Below, one piece after another: positions 33,452 to 44,627 of a DNA stretch of 64,000 nucleotides; within the stretch, counting starts at the first letter, position 1; each line of letters starts with the position of its first letter. The position numbers and the translations under genes are program-made. The notes under the pieces are model-generated. The model did not search any database and was not told the origin of the DNA. It saw nothing but the letters and a program-made list of their open reading frames with translations. Location: positions 1-64,000 of the forward strand of contig NZ_VCEK01000006.1 in the NCBI RefSeq assembly GCF_005862235.1, read 5' to 3'. Origin of the DNA: Saccharomonospora piscinae (GTDB taxonomy: Bacteria; Actinomycetota; Actinomycetes; Mycobacteriales; Pseudonocardiaceae).

Positions 33452-33514
33452 AAGCCCTCAATCACCCAGCCCGCAGAAGGATTCAAGTGGTGGAGCGTGA
33501 TCGAATGAGACCAT

Positions 33515-33604
33515 CTACGCCTTGAGAATTCCAATCTCGGTAATACTAGCGCCGCCCACAGTCGCACCGGCGCCCTGGCTCAGCTCATCAGGATCGGCCG
33601 TCAT
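33515..33604 (-). pseudogene. Gene fragment upstream of the DUF3558 lipoprotein
   Basis: A 29-codon frame, MTADPDELSQGAGATVGG then ASITEIGILKA, ending 63 bp before the lipoprotein start. It looks like part of a small WXG100-like or DUF3558-associated partner gene whose remaining sequence has been lost next to an IS relic. Weak ribosome site. It could also be a genuine tiny gene. Confidence 0.35.
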
Positions 33605-33714
33605 ATACCCCGACAGGCCATCGTCGCGGAACCGTTCAGTTTCAAAGGGTACCGCCTCCAGGAGGAGCCCGGATGGGTGAGAACCCAACCCGGCCTCGGC
33701 CGCCCAACGGCCTG

Positions 33715-33800
33715 GGGTCGTGTCGGAGGAGTTGTGGGCTCGGATCGAACCGTTGGTGCGACATCGCCCAGTTCGTAGAGCTGGGCGACGCCACCCCACC
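33715..33800 (+). mobile_element. IS5-type transposase N-terminal relic
   Basis: GTG TCG GAG GAG TTG TGG begins VSEELWARIEPLV, the standard opening of IS5-family transposases (S-D/E-E-LW-x-R/LIEPLL). The frame then reads RHRPVRRAGRRHPT and drifts into sequence unlike transposase, with no DDE core and no terminal repeats found. From 33605 to 34010 nothing else is recognisable. It marks a past insertion and deletion beside the encapsulin locus. Confidence 0.55.
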
Positions 33801-34010
33801 AGTGTGGGGTTTGGCGAGGCACACCCGGCCACACATCCGAAAACCCGTCCATTCATCAGTCGCCGTGGCACCCGCGACACCAGCCTCATTTGCTGCGCCG
33901 ACTCCCAAACCAATCCGGCAGGGACTCTCAGCCGGGTGAGGCTCGGCGGCGTGATCTCGCCGGTGGGCTTGCGGAAGACTTCCGAGAAAGCGACCTATTT
34001 GATCGTTCAA

Positions 34011-34040
34011 TTGCATGGTGTGGTCGTGCTTCATTAATCT
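34011..34040 (+). promoter_or_regulatory. Candidate promoter of the encapsulin-geosmin operon
   Basis: TTGCAT (34011-34016), 18 bp, TAATCT (34035-34040). It lies in a locally AT-rich patch 49 bp before the encapsulin ATG, which itself follows a GGAGG ribosome site (34076-34080). Confidence 0.5.
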
Positions 34041-34088
34041 CACGTGACGACAAATGGGTTGTCTGGATACCCCACGGAGGACACACGC

Positions 34089-35501
34089 ATGACCACGCCG
34101 TCGCAGTCCACGGCCGAAGAGACCGAAGAGCCCTCGCGGTCTCTCAGCACGGCCGCCGCACGGAATCTCGCGACCACCACCAAATCCGCCCCGCAGATGC
34201 AGGGCATCACCTCGCGCTGGCTCCTGAAGGTCCTCCCATGGGTGCAGACCGAAGGCGGCGTCTACCGCGTCAACCGCCGACTGACTTACACGGTCGGTGA
34301 CGGCCGGATCGACTTCGAGCAGACCGGCGCGACCGTCCGCGTGCTCCCCCCGGAACTCGGGGAGCTGCCCATTCTGCGCGGCTTCGAGGACACGGAGGCC
34401 CTGTCGGCGCTGGCCGACGCCTTCACGCAGCACGACTTCGAGGCCGGTCAGGTGCTGGCCCGCGAGGGCGACGACATCCAGTACGTGCGCCTCATCGCCC
34501 ACGGCAGGGTCCGCCGCACCCGCGCAGGCAAGTACGGAGAAGACCTGGTGCTGGAGACCGTCGCCGAGGGCGACCGGTTCGGCGAGGAGGCGCTGCTCGG
34601 TGAGCCCGCCACCTGGGACGCCACCGCCACCGCGGTGACCTCCGGAACCCTCCTGCAATTGCAGCGCGAAGACTTCGAGCGGCTGCTGGAGAACACGCCG
34701 TCGCTCCGCGCGCACGTCGCCGCCTTCCGGGCCCTGCCCGCGCAGGAGCAGAACAAGCAAGGAGAGGCCGACATCGCGCTGGCATCCGGCCACGTCGGCG
34801 AACCGACCCTGTCCGGCACCTTCGTCGACTACGAACTCAAGCCACGCGAGTACGAACTCTCAGTCGCGCAGACCGTGCTGCGGGTCCACACCCGTGTCGC
34901 CGACCTGTACAACAAGCCGATGAACCAGACCGAAGAGCAGCTGCGGCTCGCGGTCGAGGCACTGCGCGAGCGACAGGAGCACGAGCTCGTCAACAACCGC
35001 GAGTTCGGTCTGCTGCACAACGCCGAGTACAAACAGCGCATCCGTACCCACGCGGGCCCACCAACTCCGGACGATTTGGACGAGCTGCTGTCCCGGCGCC
35101 GCAACACCCGCGTGATGCTGGCCCACCCGAAGGCCATCGCCGCCATCGGCCGTGAGCTGAACCACCGCGGACTGTACCCGGCGAACGCCGACTTCAACGG
35201 CGAGTCGGTACCGGCATGGCGCGGTGTGCCGATCCTCCCGTGCAACAAAATCCCGGTGACCCCGCAGGGCACTTCCTCAGTCATCGCGATGCGACTGGGA
35301 GAAGACAACCAGGGGGTCATCGGTCTGCACCAGACCGGCATCCCGGACGAGATCGAGCCCGGCCTCAACGCCCGCTTCATGGGCATCGACGACAAGGCCG
35401 TCATCTCCTACCTGGTGTCCACCTACTACTCGGCCGCCGTACTGGTCCCGGACGCGCTCGGCATCCTTGAGGATGTCGAGGTCTACCACCGCCGCAACTG
35501 A
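34089..35501 (+). CDS. Family 2B encapsulin shell protein with cyclic-nucleotide-binding domain
   Basis: A 470-residue protein: disordered N-arm (1-40), an N-terminal shell segment, an inserted cNMP-binding domain (about 95-205, [18 protein letters not shown] through [11 protein letters not shown]), and a C-terminal HK97-like shell region (about 225-470, with [20 protein letters not shown] and [19 protein letters not shown]). Such genes are often annotated as Crp/Fnr regulators, but there is no helix-turn-helix. Family 2B encapsulins form protein nanocompartments and sit beside terpene cyclases or prenyl enzymes. The next gene is geosmin synthase, 18 bp away, the likely cargo. Shell cNMP ligand unknown. 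Confidence 0.9.
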   Translation: MTTPSQSTAEETEEPSRSLSTAAARNLATTTKSAPQMQGITSRWLLKVLPWVQTEGGVYRVNRRLTYTVGDGRIDFEQTGATVRVLPPELGELPILRGFEDTEALSALADAFTQHDFEAGQVLAREGDDIQYVRLIAHGRVRRTRAGKYGEDLVLETVAEGDRFGEEALLGEPATWDATATAVTSGTLLQLQREDFERLLENTPSLRAHVAAFRALPAQEQNKQGEADIALASGHVGEPTLSGTFVDYELKPREYELSVAQTVLRVHTRVADLYNKPMNQTEEQLRLAVEALRERQEHELVNNREFGLLHNAEYKQRIRTHAGPPTPDDLDELLSRRRNTRVMLAHPKAIAAIGRELNHRGLYPANADFNGESVPAWRGVPILPCNKIPVTPQGTSSVIAMRLGEDNQGVIGLHQTGIPDEIEPGLNARFMGIDDKAVISYLVSTYYSAAVLVPDALGILEDVEVYHRRN

Positions 35502-37697
<2,196 letters not shown>

Positions 37698-37703
37698 CAG
37701 GAC

Positions 37704-37748
37704 ACGGGCCGGGAGCCTGCCAGGCACACCGTGGAGCAGGCCCCCGGC
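37704..37748 (+). terminator. Terminator hairpin after geosmin synthase
   Basis: GGGCCGGGAGCCTGC pairs with GCAGGCCCCCGGCCC (15-bp stem, one mismatch) around a 15-nt loop, starting 6 nt after the stop, followed by CTTTC. No gene lies between here and the end of der on the opposite strand (about 150 bp). Confidence 0.8.
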
Positions 37749-37900
37749 CCCTTTCGGAGAGGGTGGCAGCGAGACAAGTACCCGCGCTCGCCACCTCTGC
37801 CCACGACCGGCACTGGGTTCCCGGAGGCTGTTGACCCGCTGGTAACGCCGCACCGACATCCACCACGGCCTGATCACCCACGGCGCCAGTCTGGGGGCCT

Positions 37901-39319
37901 CTAACGCTTCTTCGGCGGCCGCTTCTCCCTGACCCGGACGTTGATCCGGACCGGGGTGCCCGTGAAGCCGAACCGCTCGCGGAACTTGCGCTCGACGAAC
38001 CGGCGGTACCCCGCTTCGAGAAAGCCCGTGCTGAACAGCACGAGCGTCGGCGGCCGGACACCGGCCTGGGTCGCGAACAGCACCTTCGGCTGCTTGCCGC
38101 CGCGCACCGGCGGCGGAGTGGCGGCGATGAGCTCGGAGAGCCAGCTGTTGAGCTGTCCCGTGGGAACCCGCTGGTCCCACGAAGCCAGCGCCGTGCGCAA
38201 CGCGGGGGCGAGCTTGCGCACCGCCCGGCCGGTCAGCGCCGAGACGTTGACCCGCTCGGCCCACGGCACCCGCACCAGGCCCCGGTCGATCTCGCGGTCG
38301 AGCTGGTGCCTGCGGTCCTCGTCGACCAGGTCCCATTTGTTGAACGCCAGCACGAGTGCCCGGCCCGACTCCGCGACCGACGTGACGACTCGCAGGTCCT
38401 GCTCCGAGAGCGGTTCGCTGGCGTCGAGCAGCACGATGGCCACCTCCGCCGCGTCGATGGCGGTCCGGGTGCGCAGGGAGGCGTAGTACTCGGCGCCGCT
38501 GGCGGTCTGCACACGCTTGCGCAGCCCCGCCGTGTCGACGAAGCGCCACAGCTGTTCGTCGAGTTCCACCATCGAGTCCACCGGGTCGACCGTGGTGCCC
38601 GCGACGGAGTCCACGACGGCACGCTGCTCGCCGGTGAGCTTGTTCAGCAGGCTCGACTTGCCGACGTTCGGCTTCCCGACGAGCGCGACACGCCGGGGGC
38701 CCGCCGCGACGTGGTCGCGCTCCCTCGGCGCCTCCGGCAGCGCGTCGACCATGGCGTCGAGCAGGTCACCGGAGCTGCGCCCGTGCAGTGCGCTCACGGG
38801 CCTCGGCTCGCCGAGCCCCAGCGACCACAGCGAAGCCGTCTCCGCGAGCAACCGCTCGTCGTCGACCTTGTTGGCCGCCAGCAGCACCGGTCGCTTCGAG
38901 CGACGCAGCACCTTCGCGACCGCCTCTTCGGTGGCGGTCGCTCCGACGGTGGCGTCCACCACCAGGAGGACGACGTCGGCGGCCGACATGGCCAGCTCCG
39001 CCTGAGCCGCGACCGAGCCCTGCAGGCCCGAGGCGTTCGGTTCCCACCCGCCGGTGTCGACGAGGGTGAAGCGGCGTCCGCGCCAGGTGGCGTCGTAGGC
39101 GATGCGGTCCCGGGTCACCCCCGGTGTGTCCTGCACGACCGCTTCGCGGCGGCCCAGGATGCGGTTCACCAGCGTGGACTTGCCGACGTTCGGCCTGCCC
39201 ACGACCGCGACGACCGGCTGGGGCGGCTCGCCCTGCTCGGTGGTCGACTCCTCGGCCGCGGCAGCGTCGAGCCGGAGGAACTCCGCCTCGTCGGACCAGG
39301 TGCCGTCCAGTTCGGTCAT
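37901..39319 (-). CDS. der: Ribosome-associated GTPase Der (EngA)
   Basis: A 472-residue double GTPase for late assembly of the 50S subunit. First G domain: GRPNVGKST (P-loop), [17 protein letters not shown]. Second: [30 protein letters not shown]. The C-terminal KH-like domain ends in the basic tail [11 protein letters not shown]. An extra 35-residue acidic N-terminus is typical of actinobacterial Der. It is the last gene of the cmk-plsC-der group, as in other actinobacteria. Confidence 0.97.
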   Translation of the reverse strand: MTELDGTWSDEAEFLRLDAAAAEESTTEQGEPPQPVVAVVGRPNVGKSTLVNRILGRREAVVQDTPGVTRDRIAYDATWRGRRFTLVDTGGWEPNASGLQGSVAAQAELAMSAADVVLLVVDATVGATATEEAVAKVLRRSKRPVLLAANKVDDERLLAETASLWSLGLGEPRPVSALHGRSSGDLLDAMVDALPEAPRERDHVAAGPRRVALVGKPNVGKSSLLNKLTGEQRAVVDSVAGTTVDPVDSMVELDEQLWRFVDTAGLRKRVQTASGAEYYASLRTRTAIDAAEVAIVLLDASEPLSEQDLRVVTSVAESGRALVLAFNKWDLVDEDRRHQLDREIDRGLVRVPWAERVNVSALTGRAVRKLAPALRTALASWDQRVPTGQLNSWLSELIAATPPPVRGGKQPKVLFATQAGVRPPTLVLFSTGFLEAGYRRFVERKFRERFGFTGTPVRINVRVREKRPPKKR

Positions 39320-39382
39320 GCGTGTCTCTTCCCTAGTTCTGTCCAGTACGCCGAGGATCGTCCCTCGGTGCGGTCTCGGTCA

Positions 39383-40051
39383 TCACCCGTGCGGTGGTGT
39401 GCTCCGCCGGGATCGCCGGTCGTCGTCGACGGCGCGGACCAGCGTCGCCAGCGAGTCGCGGACCCGTTCGGTGGCCAGCGCCAGACCGGTGCGACCCGGC
39501 CCGACGTCGAGCGCGAACGGCTCGCCGACCACGATGTCCACCACGGGCCGCAGCCGCCGCCGCGACCCGGGCGGGCGCAGCGTGCCGCGCACCGCCACGG
39601 GCAGCACCACCGCGCCGCCGGCCCGCACCAGCCAGGCCGCGCCGCGTTGCGCGTCGGTCACCTCGCCCGTTCCGCGGGTTCCCTCGGGAAACACCGCGAC
39701 GAGGCCGCCGTCGCGCAGGACGCGGGTGGCGGCGGCCAGCGCCGTCCGGTCGGGTGCCCCGCGCCGCACCGGGATCTGGCCGATCCGGCGCAGTCCCCAG
39801 CCCGCCGCGCCGGTGTACATCTCCTCCTTCACGAGGAACACCGCCCGCCTCGGCAACATTCCGAAGATCAGTTGCGGTTCGATCATCGTGCTGTGGTTGG
39901 CCACGAGCACCACCGGCCCGGTGCGCGGCACCCGGTCCAGGCCCCGGACGCGAAGGCGGTACGCGGGCCGGTAGAGCACCCTCCCGATCACCCGGCCCAC
40001 CTCGTGCAGCCACGGCACCGCCCCGGGCGGCAGCCCGGTGGAACCGGTCAT
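39383..40051 (-). CDS. 1-acylglycerol-3-phosphate acyltransferase-like (PlsC family)
   Basis: A 222-residue membrane-associated acyltransferase. The acyl-acceptor motif FPEGTRG (121-127) and the catalytic block NHSTMIEPQ are clear. In this block the usual H-x4-D is H53-x4-E58, an Asp-to-Glu change at the charge-relay position. The reaction would be transfer of an acyl group from acyl-ACP or acyl-CoA to lysophosphatidate or a related acceptor. ATG at 40051 overlaps the cmk stop (ATGA). The substitution raises some doubt about ordinary LPA acyltransferase activity. Confidence 0.85.
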   Translation of the reverse strand: MTGSTGLPPGAVPWLHEVGRVIGRVLYRPAYRLRVRGLDRVPRTGPVVLVANHSTMIEPQLIFGMLPRRAVFLVKEEMYTGAAGWGLRRIGQIPVRRGAPDRTALAAATRVLRDGGLVAVFPEGTRGTGEVTDAQRGAAWLVRAGGAVVLPVAVRGTLRPPGSRRRLRPVVDIVVGEPFALDVGPGRTGLALATERVRDSLATLVRAVDDDRRSRRSTPPHG

Positions 40052-40773
40052 CGCCGGGTCTCCGCGACCTCGCCACCGAGCAGGCCGCGCCCCTCCGCCA
40101 GTTCGGTGAGCTTCGCCGTGACCTCCTCGACGGTCAGCTCCGAGGTGTCGAGCAGGACCGCGTCGTCGGCCGCCCGCAGCGGCGAGACGGCCCTGGTCGA
40201 GTCGAGCCGGTCGCGCCGCTCCACGGACTCCCTGGCCGTGCCGGGCGAGGACTGCCTGCCCTCCGCCGCGTCCTGTGCGCTGCGCCGCCGTGCCCGGACG
40301 TCGGCCGAGGCGGTGAGGAAGACCTTGAGCGGTGCGTCGGGAGCCACCACCGTCCCGATGTCCCGGCCGTCCACCACGACGCCGCCCGCCGACTCCACGG
40401 CCTCGCGGATGAGCTTGCGCTGTTCGGCGACGAGCAGCTCCCGGACCTGCGGCACCGCCGACACCGCGGACACCGCGCGGTTGACCTCCTCGGTCCGGAT
40501 CTGCGCGCTGACGTCGGCGCCGTCGAGGCGCGCCGTCGGCGCCGCCGGGTCGGTGCCCACGCCGATGCCCGCACGCCGTACCAGGGCCGCCACGGCCGTC
40601 TCGTCGTCCTCGGCGACTCCGGCCCGCAGCACCGCGAGGGTCGCCACCCGGTACATCGCGCCGGTGTCGAGATACCCGGCGCCCAATCCGCTCGCCAGCC
40701 GCCGCGCCGCGGTCGTCTTGCCCGTCCCGGACGGTCCGTCCAACGCCACCACGCCACACAGGGCTCGAACCAC
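40048..40773 (-). CDS. cmk: Cytidylate kinase
   Basis: A 241-residue NMP kinase that phosphorylates CMP and dCMP with ATP. P-loop GPSGTGKTT, then YLDTGAMYR, the CMP-binding VVDGRDIGTVVAPDAPLKVFLTAS and the lid region RRRSAQDA. The GTG start at 40773 is preferred over two upstream ATGs because AAGGAG lies 8 nt before it and the length then agrees with mycobacterial Cmk. It is followed by coupled plsC and then der. Confidence 0.94.
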   Translation of the reverse strand: MVRALCGVVALDGPSGTGKTTAARRLASGLGAGYLDTGAMYRVATLAVLRAGVAEDDETAVAALVRRAGIGVGTDPAAPTARLDGADVSAQIRTEEVNRAVSAVSAVPQVRELLVAEQRKLIREAVESAGGVVVDGRDIGTVVAPDAPLKVFLTASADVRARRRSAQDAAEGRQSSPGTARESVERRDRLDSTRAVSPLRAADDAVLLDTSELTVEEVTAKLTELAEGRGLLGGEVAETRR

Positions 40774-40864
40774 CGGGCCAACTCCTTGCCGTTCCATGAT
40801 CGTTTCCAGCACACTCCGGATGTGTGCGCGTCTCATTGTGCCCGGTGGGGTGAACGGCCCCCGC

Positions 40865-41233
40865 TCACCGGTCCTGGGACTGGCTCCGGGGCGAGCGATA
40901 GCCCTCCCGGCGCAACCGCTCCCCCAGCTGGTCGCGCAGCAGTGTGGTGGGCTCCACCGCCCCGATCCGGTAGCCCGCCCTGCCGACGAGCTGGGACAAT
41001 ACGGGGGCGGTGACCACCTGCACCAGGGCGACCAGCACCAGCCCCATCGCGTCGATGAGGTTCAGCTGCAGGGCCGCGCCGCACAGCACCATGATGAGCC
41101 CGACGGTCTGCGGCTTGGTCGCGGCCTGGAGGCGGCTGAGCAGGTCGGGAAAGCGCAGCAGGCCGAACGCTCCGACGGCGCAGAACAGCGCCCCGCCGAG
41201 CAGCAGCACGCTGGAGACGATGTCACGCAGCAT
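40865..41233 (-). CDS. mnhG: Mrp/Mnh antiporter subunit G
   Basis: A 122-residue membrane protein with three transmembrane helices in the first 90 residues and a hydrophilic tail. The family motif FGLLRFPDLLSRLQAATKPQTVG is exact for MnhG/MrpG. Last gene of the minus-strand seven-gene operon; its ATG shares one base with the mnhF stop (TGATG). All seven subunits are needed for the Na+/H+ antiporter complex in characterised systems. Confidence 0.95.
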   Translation of the reverse strand: MLRDIVSSVLLLGGALFCAVGAFGLLRFPDLLSRLQAATKPQTVGLIMVLCGAALQLNLIDAMGLVLVALVQVVTAPVLSQLVGRAGYRIGAVEPTTLLRDQLGERLRREGYRSPRSQSQDR

Positions 41234-41499
41234 CAGCGGTGCTCCTTCCTGCCCTCGGTGAGCCGGACGACACTGAGCGTGCCGACGAAGCCCAGCAGTG
41301 CCGTGCTCACGAGGATCGGCACGGTGAGCACGGAGTCGGTCATCGCCATGTTGACGGCGAACCCCGCGACGATGAGCACGACCAGTACGTCGAGTGCCAT
41401 CGCCCGGTCGAGCACCCACGGTCCTTTCACCAGCCGCACCAGCGTGAGCAGCCCCGCGAGTGCGAGCACGGCCAGCGTGACGATGTAGACGACGGTCAT
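41233..41499 (-). CDS. mnhF: Mrp/Mnh antiporter subunit F
   Basis: An 88-residue protein with three transmembrane helices. RLVKGPWVLDRAMALDVLVVLIVAG is the MrpF core, containing the conserved GP-DR-ALD pattern. ATG overlaps the mnhE stop by 4 bp. Confidence 0.94.
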   Translation of the reverse strand: MTVVYIVTLAVLALAGLLTLVRLVKGPWVLDRAMALDVLVVLIVAGFAVNMAMTDSVLTVPILVSTALLGFVGTLSVVRLTEGRKEHR

Positions 41500-42068
41500 C
41501 GGCGTCCCTCCCCCGCACTCACGCCGTCGCGGACGCGCAGCGCGGAACCGATCTCGTCGGCCGTTCCGAATGCCTTGACGACCCGGACCTGCATGTCCAT
41601 GGCAGCACGCAGGTGCGTCTCCACCTCCGCGCCGTCCGGGCCCAGGACGTAGACGTAGAAGCAGCGCTGCGGGCGGTCGATGTGCAGCACGAACTTCCCG
41701 GGGCCCAGCGAGAGCATGTTGGCGGCCGAGGCCACGAGGAAGTCGCGGTCCACCAGGATCGGGACCTCCACGATGACGGCCTTGGTCCTCGGCCCCGACC
41801 GGGCGGCGTCCCACCCGACGCGCAGCCCCGAGCTGACCAGGTCCCAACCCAGGTAGGCCCACAGTGCCAGCAGCCGGTGCGGGCGCACGAACAGCGGCGA
41901 GCGCACCGGCCGGAACGGGAACAGCAGGAGCACCACCGCCGTGACCAGCACGCCCGAGACCAGCACGAGCGGCTCGACCGACCGCCACAGCAGCAGCCAG
42001 ACCGCGAACAGCCAGGCCGCCAGCAGCGGGGAGTAACGCCGCAGGGCGTCCGGGACTCCGGTGTTCAT
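41496..42068 (-). CDS. mnhE: Mrp/Mnh antiporter subunit E
   Basis: A 190-residue subunit with two or three N-terminal membrane segments and a soluble C-terminal part. Conserved MrpE blocks are WDLVSSGLRVGWDA, VASAANMLSLGPGKFVLHID and the C-terminal CFYVYVLGPD. A slightly longer N-terminus than Bacillus MrpE. Overlaps mnhD and mnhF by 4 bp. Confidence 0.94.
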   Translation of the reverse strand: MNTGVPDALRRYSPLLAAWLFAVWLLLWRSVEPLVLVSGVLVTAVVLLLFPFRPVRSPLFVRPHRLLALWAYLGWDLVSSGLRVGWDAARSGPRTKAVIVEVPILVDRDFLVASAANMLSLGPGKFVLHIDRPQRCFYVYVLGPDGAEVETHLRAAMDMQVRVVKAFGTADEIGSALRVRDGVSAGEGRR

Positions 42069-43600
42069 CGGGACACCCCTTCCGGCAGCACCACGGTGCG
42101 GTACTGGTCACCGTCGAGCAGGTCCTCGGCGGCCCGCTCGCTCATGGTGGCCAGCGGCCCCGCGATGAGGCTGATCACCACACCGGCCACCACGAGCAGG
42201 CTGGACGCGACCACCATCGGCATGCTGCTGTGCCCGGTGCCCACGGTGACCTCGTCGGTCGGATCGGCGTCCGGGAACGGCTCGCGTTCGGCGCCCCAGA
42301 ACGCACCGACCCACACCCTCGTCATGGCGTAGAGGGTCAGGAAGCTGGTCAGCACGGCCGCGCCGGTGGCGGCGTAGGCCCACACCGTGGCGCTCTCGGC
42401 ACCGGCACGGAACAGCGTGATCTTGGCGATGAACCCGGAGAACGGCGGAATGCCCGCGAGGTTCAGCGCCGGGACCGCGAACAGCACCGCCACCAGCGGG
42501 GCACTGCGGGCGACACCCGACATCTCGCGCATCGAGACCGTCCCGGTCCGCCGCGTCAGCAGACCGCTCACCAGAAAGAGCGCGGCCTGCACGGTGATGT
42601 GGTGGACCACGTAGAGGATGGCTCCCGTCACGCCGACCACCGTGGCCATGCCGAGCCCGAAGAGCATGAAGCCGATGTGGCTGACCAGCAGGAAGGACAG
42701 CAGCCGGTTGACGTCCTCCTGCGCGATGGCCCCGAGCGCCCCGACGATCATGGTGAGGATCGAGACCACGAGCAGGACGTTCCACACCGTGTCGTTCTGG
42801 AAGATCAGCGTGTGGGTGCGGATCAGCACGTACACGCCGACCTTCGTCAGCAGACCCGCGAACACCGCCGTGATCGGCGCGGGGGCCGTGGGGTAGCTGT
42901 CGGGTAGCCAGAAGTGCAGCGGGACGAGCGCGGCCTTGATGCCGAACACGACCGTGGCCAGCAGGGCGATGCTGGTCTGTATCCCCGGAGCCAGGTCGCG
43001 GAAGGCCAGCGAGAGCTCGGCCAGGTTGATCGTGCCCGTCGCGGCGTAGACCAGTGCGATGAGCGTGATGAACAGCAGCGACGAGGTGAGGCTGACGATC
43101 ACGTACGTCATGGCCGCCCTGACCCGGCGCGCGGAGGTCCGGCGCGTGATCAGCACGTACGACGCCGACAGCATGATCTCGAACGCGACGAACAGGTTGA
43201 ACAGGTCGCCGGTGATGTAGGCCAGCGACACTCCCGCGCAGAGCACCAGGTACGCGGGCTGGAAGGTGGTCGACACCGTCTCGCGGCCGTAGTCGGTGAC
43301 GCGCTGGCCGATCGAGAACACCAGCACCGCGAGGGTGACCACGGCCGACACGAGCAGCAGCAGCGCCGCGAGCCGGTCGGCGACCAGTGTGATCCCGAAG
43401 GGCGCGGCGTAGCCCCCGAGTTGCAGCACGATCGGGCCCTCGGTGTCGGTGTGGTGGACCAGCACCGAGGCGATGACGACGACCACGCTGAGGACGGTGA
43501 GAGCGAGGACCCGCTGGAGGTCGGGCCTGCGGCCGAGGATCAGGGACAGCGCGGCCCCCAGCAGGGGCAGTAGGACGGGCAGCGCGATCAGGACGGTCAC
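42065..43600 (-). CDS. mnhD: Mrp/Mnh antiporter subunit D
   Basis: A 511-residue proton-pumping subunit related to NuoN/NuoM, with about 14 transmembrane helices. KAALVPLHFWLPDSYPTAPAPITAVFAGLLTKVGVYVLIR contains the conserved Lys and His of the proton path, and FEIMLSASYVLI carries the conserved Glu of helix 5. GTG start overlaps the mnhC stop. Confidence 0.96.
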   Translation of the reverse strand: MTVLIALPVLLPLLGAALSLILGRRPDLQRVLALTVLSVVVVIASVLVHHTDTEGPIVLQLGGYAAPFGITLVADRLAALLLLVSAVVTLAVLVFSIGQRVTDYGRETVSTTFQPAYLVLCAGVSLAYITGDLFNLFVAFEIMLSASYVLITRRTSARRVRAAMTYVIVSLTSSLLFITLIALVYAATGTINLAELSLAFRDLAPGIQTSIALLATVVFGIKAALVPLHFWLPDSYPTAPAPITAVFAGLLTKVGVYVLIRTHTLIFQNDTVWNVLLVVSILTMIVGALGAIAQEDVNRLLSFLLVSHIGFMLFGLGMATVVGVTGAILYVVHHITVQAALFLVSGLLTRRTGTVSMREMSGVARSAPLVAVLFAVPALNLAGIPPFSGFIAKITLFRAGAESATVWAYAATGAAVLTSFLTLYAMTRVWVGAFWGAEREPFPDADPTDEVTVGTGHSSMPMVVASSLLVVAGVVISLIAGPLATMSERAAEDLLDGDQYRTVVLPEGVSR

Positions 43601-44064
43601 CGGGCGACCTCCCGGGGCGTCGCGGGCGCGTCCTCGGCGGCTTCGGCGGCCTCTCCCGGCGACGCCACCTCGACGGTGTCCGGCGCCGAGGTCTCCTCCA
43701 CGGCGCGGGCCTCCCTGACGGCGACTCTGCGGTCCTCGACGTCGTCCTGGACCTCGTCGTGGCCGATCAGCACCCAGGACCGGAACGACAGCGCCAGCAG
43801 GAAGGTGGTGAGCGCGAAGGTGATGACGATCGCGGTCAGCGCCAGTGCCTGGGGAAGCGGATCCACCATCAGCTCGGCGACCGCGGTGCCCACGAAGGTC
43901 GGCTGGCCCGGCGGCCCTCCCGCGACCTGGAGGAACAGGTTCGCCCCGTGCCCCAGGATGGTGATTCCGATGATCACTCGCATCAGCGAGCGCTGCATGA
44001 GCAGGTAGAACCCCACCGTGTACAGCCCGGCGATCGCGACCGCCATCGTCAGGTTGATCGTCAC
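43597..44064 (-). CDS. mnhC: Mrp/Mnh antiporter subunit C
   Basis: A 155-residue NuoK-like subunit with three transmembrane helices (core: GITILGHGANLFLQVAG, then DPLPQALALTAIVITFALTTFLLAL). The last 50 residues are a hydrophilic acidic extension (for example EVQDDVEDRRVAVREARAVEE) beyond the usual MrpC end, seen in actinobacterial versions. GTG start overlaps the mnhB stop. Confidence 0.95.
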   Translation of the reverse strand: MTINLTMAVAIAGLYTVGFYLLMQRSLMRVIIGITILGHGANLFLQVAGGPPGQPTFVGTAVAELMVDPLPQALALTAIVITFALTTFLLALSFRSWVLIGHDEVQDDVEDRRVAVREARAVEETSAPDTVEVASPGEAAEAAEDAPATPREVAR

Positions 44065-44627
44065 GAGGCGTCCCCCGGCTGGTCGTTCAGTTCACTCTCC
44101 AGTTCGCCGAGCTGGATGCCCTCGCCCAGCGTGCGCAGCAGGTTGAGCACCACACCGACGATGAGCAGGAAGACGCCGACGTCGAAGGCCAGGCTCGACG
44201 CGATCTTCACGCTCCCCAGCAGCGGCACCTCGACCGTCCACACCGCACTGGACAGCACGGGCAGGCCGAAGAAGGTCGGCACGAGAGCGCTGGCCACCAC
44301 CACGACGAGTCCACTGCCGATCACGACGGGCGGCTGCACCCAGGAATCGCGCGAGCCCGTCACGGACCCGCCCGCGACGTAGCGCAGGACGAAGGCCAGC
44401 CCGGCCACCAGTCCCGCGCTGAACCCCCCGCCCGCCCTCGTGTGACCGGCGAACAACAGGTAGATCGCCAGCAGCAGGACCGTGGGAAAGACGATGCGCA
44501 GGCACACCTCCAGCAGCAGCGAGCGCGGCCACCGTGTCTGCGCGCTCTCGCGCATCAACCAGTGCTCGTGCGGCCGGTCGCAGGTGTCCCACCAGCGCTG
44601 GGCGGGCTCGACGCCGCGAGTGGTCAT
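44061..44627 (-). CDS. mnhB: Mrp/Mnh antiporter subunit B
   Basis: A 188-residue MrpB protein with four transmembrane helices. YLLFAGHTRAGGGFSAGLVAGLAFVLRYVAGG is the diagnostic block (H-x-x-PGGGF-type). The first 38 residues are hydrophilic (QRWWDTCDRPHEHWLM). ATG overlaps the mnhA stop. Confidence 0.94.
   Translation of the reverse strand: MTTRGVEPAQRWWDTCDRPHEHWLMRESAQTRWPRSLLLEVCLRIVFPTVLLLAIYLLFAGHTRAGGGFSAGLVAGLAFVLRYVAGGSVTGSRDSWVQPPVVIGSGLVVVVASALVPTFFGLPVLSSAVWTVEVPLLGSVKIASSLAFDVGVFLLIVGVVLNLLRTLGEGIQLGELESELNDQPGDAS

Noticed and set aside
33515-33913. 132-codon minus-strand protein
   Set aside because: Its N-terminal two thirds run antisense through the transposase relic and are not protein-like; only the last 29 codons look like a gene piece.
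34089-35501. Crp/Fnr-type transcription factor
   Set aside because: The cNMP-binding domain is real, but no helix-turn-helix follows; the remainder fits an encapsulin shell and the partner gene is a terpene synthase.
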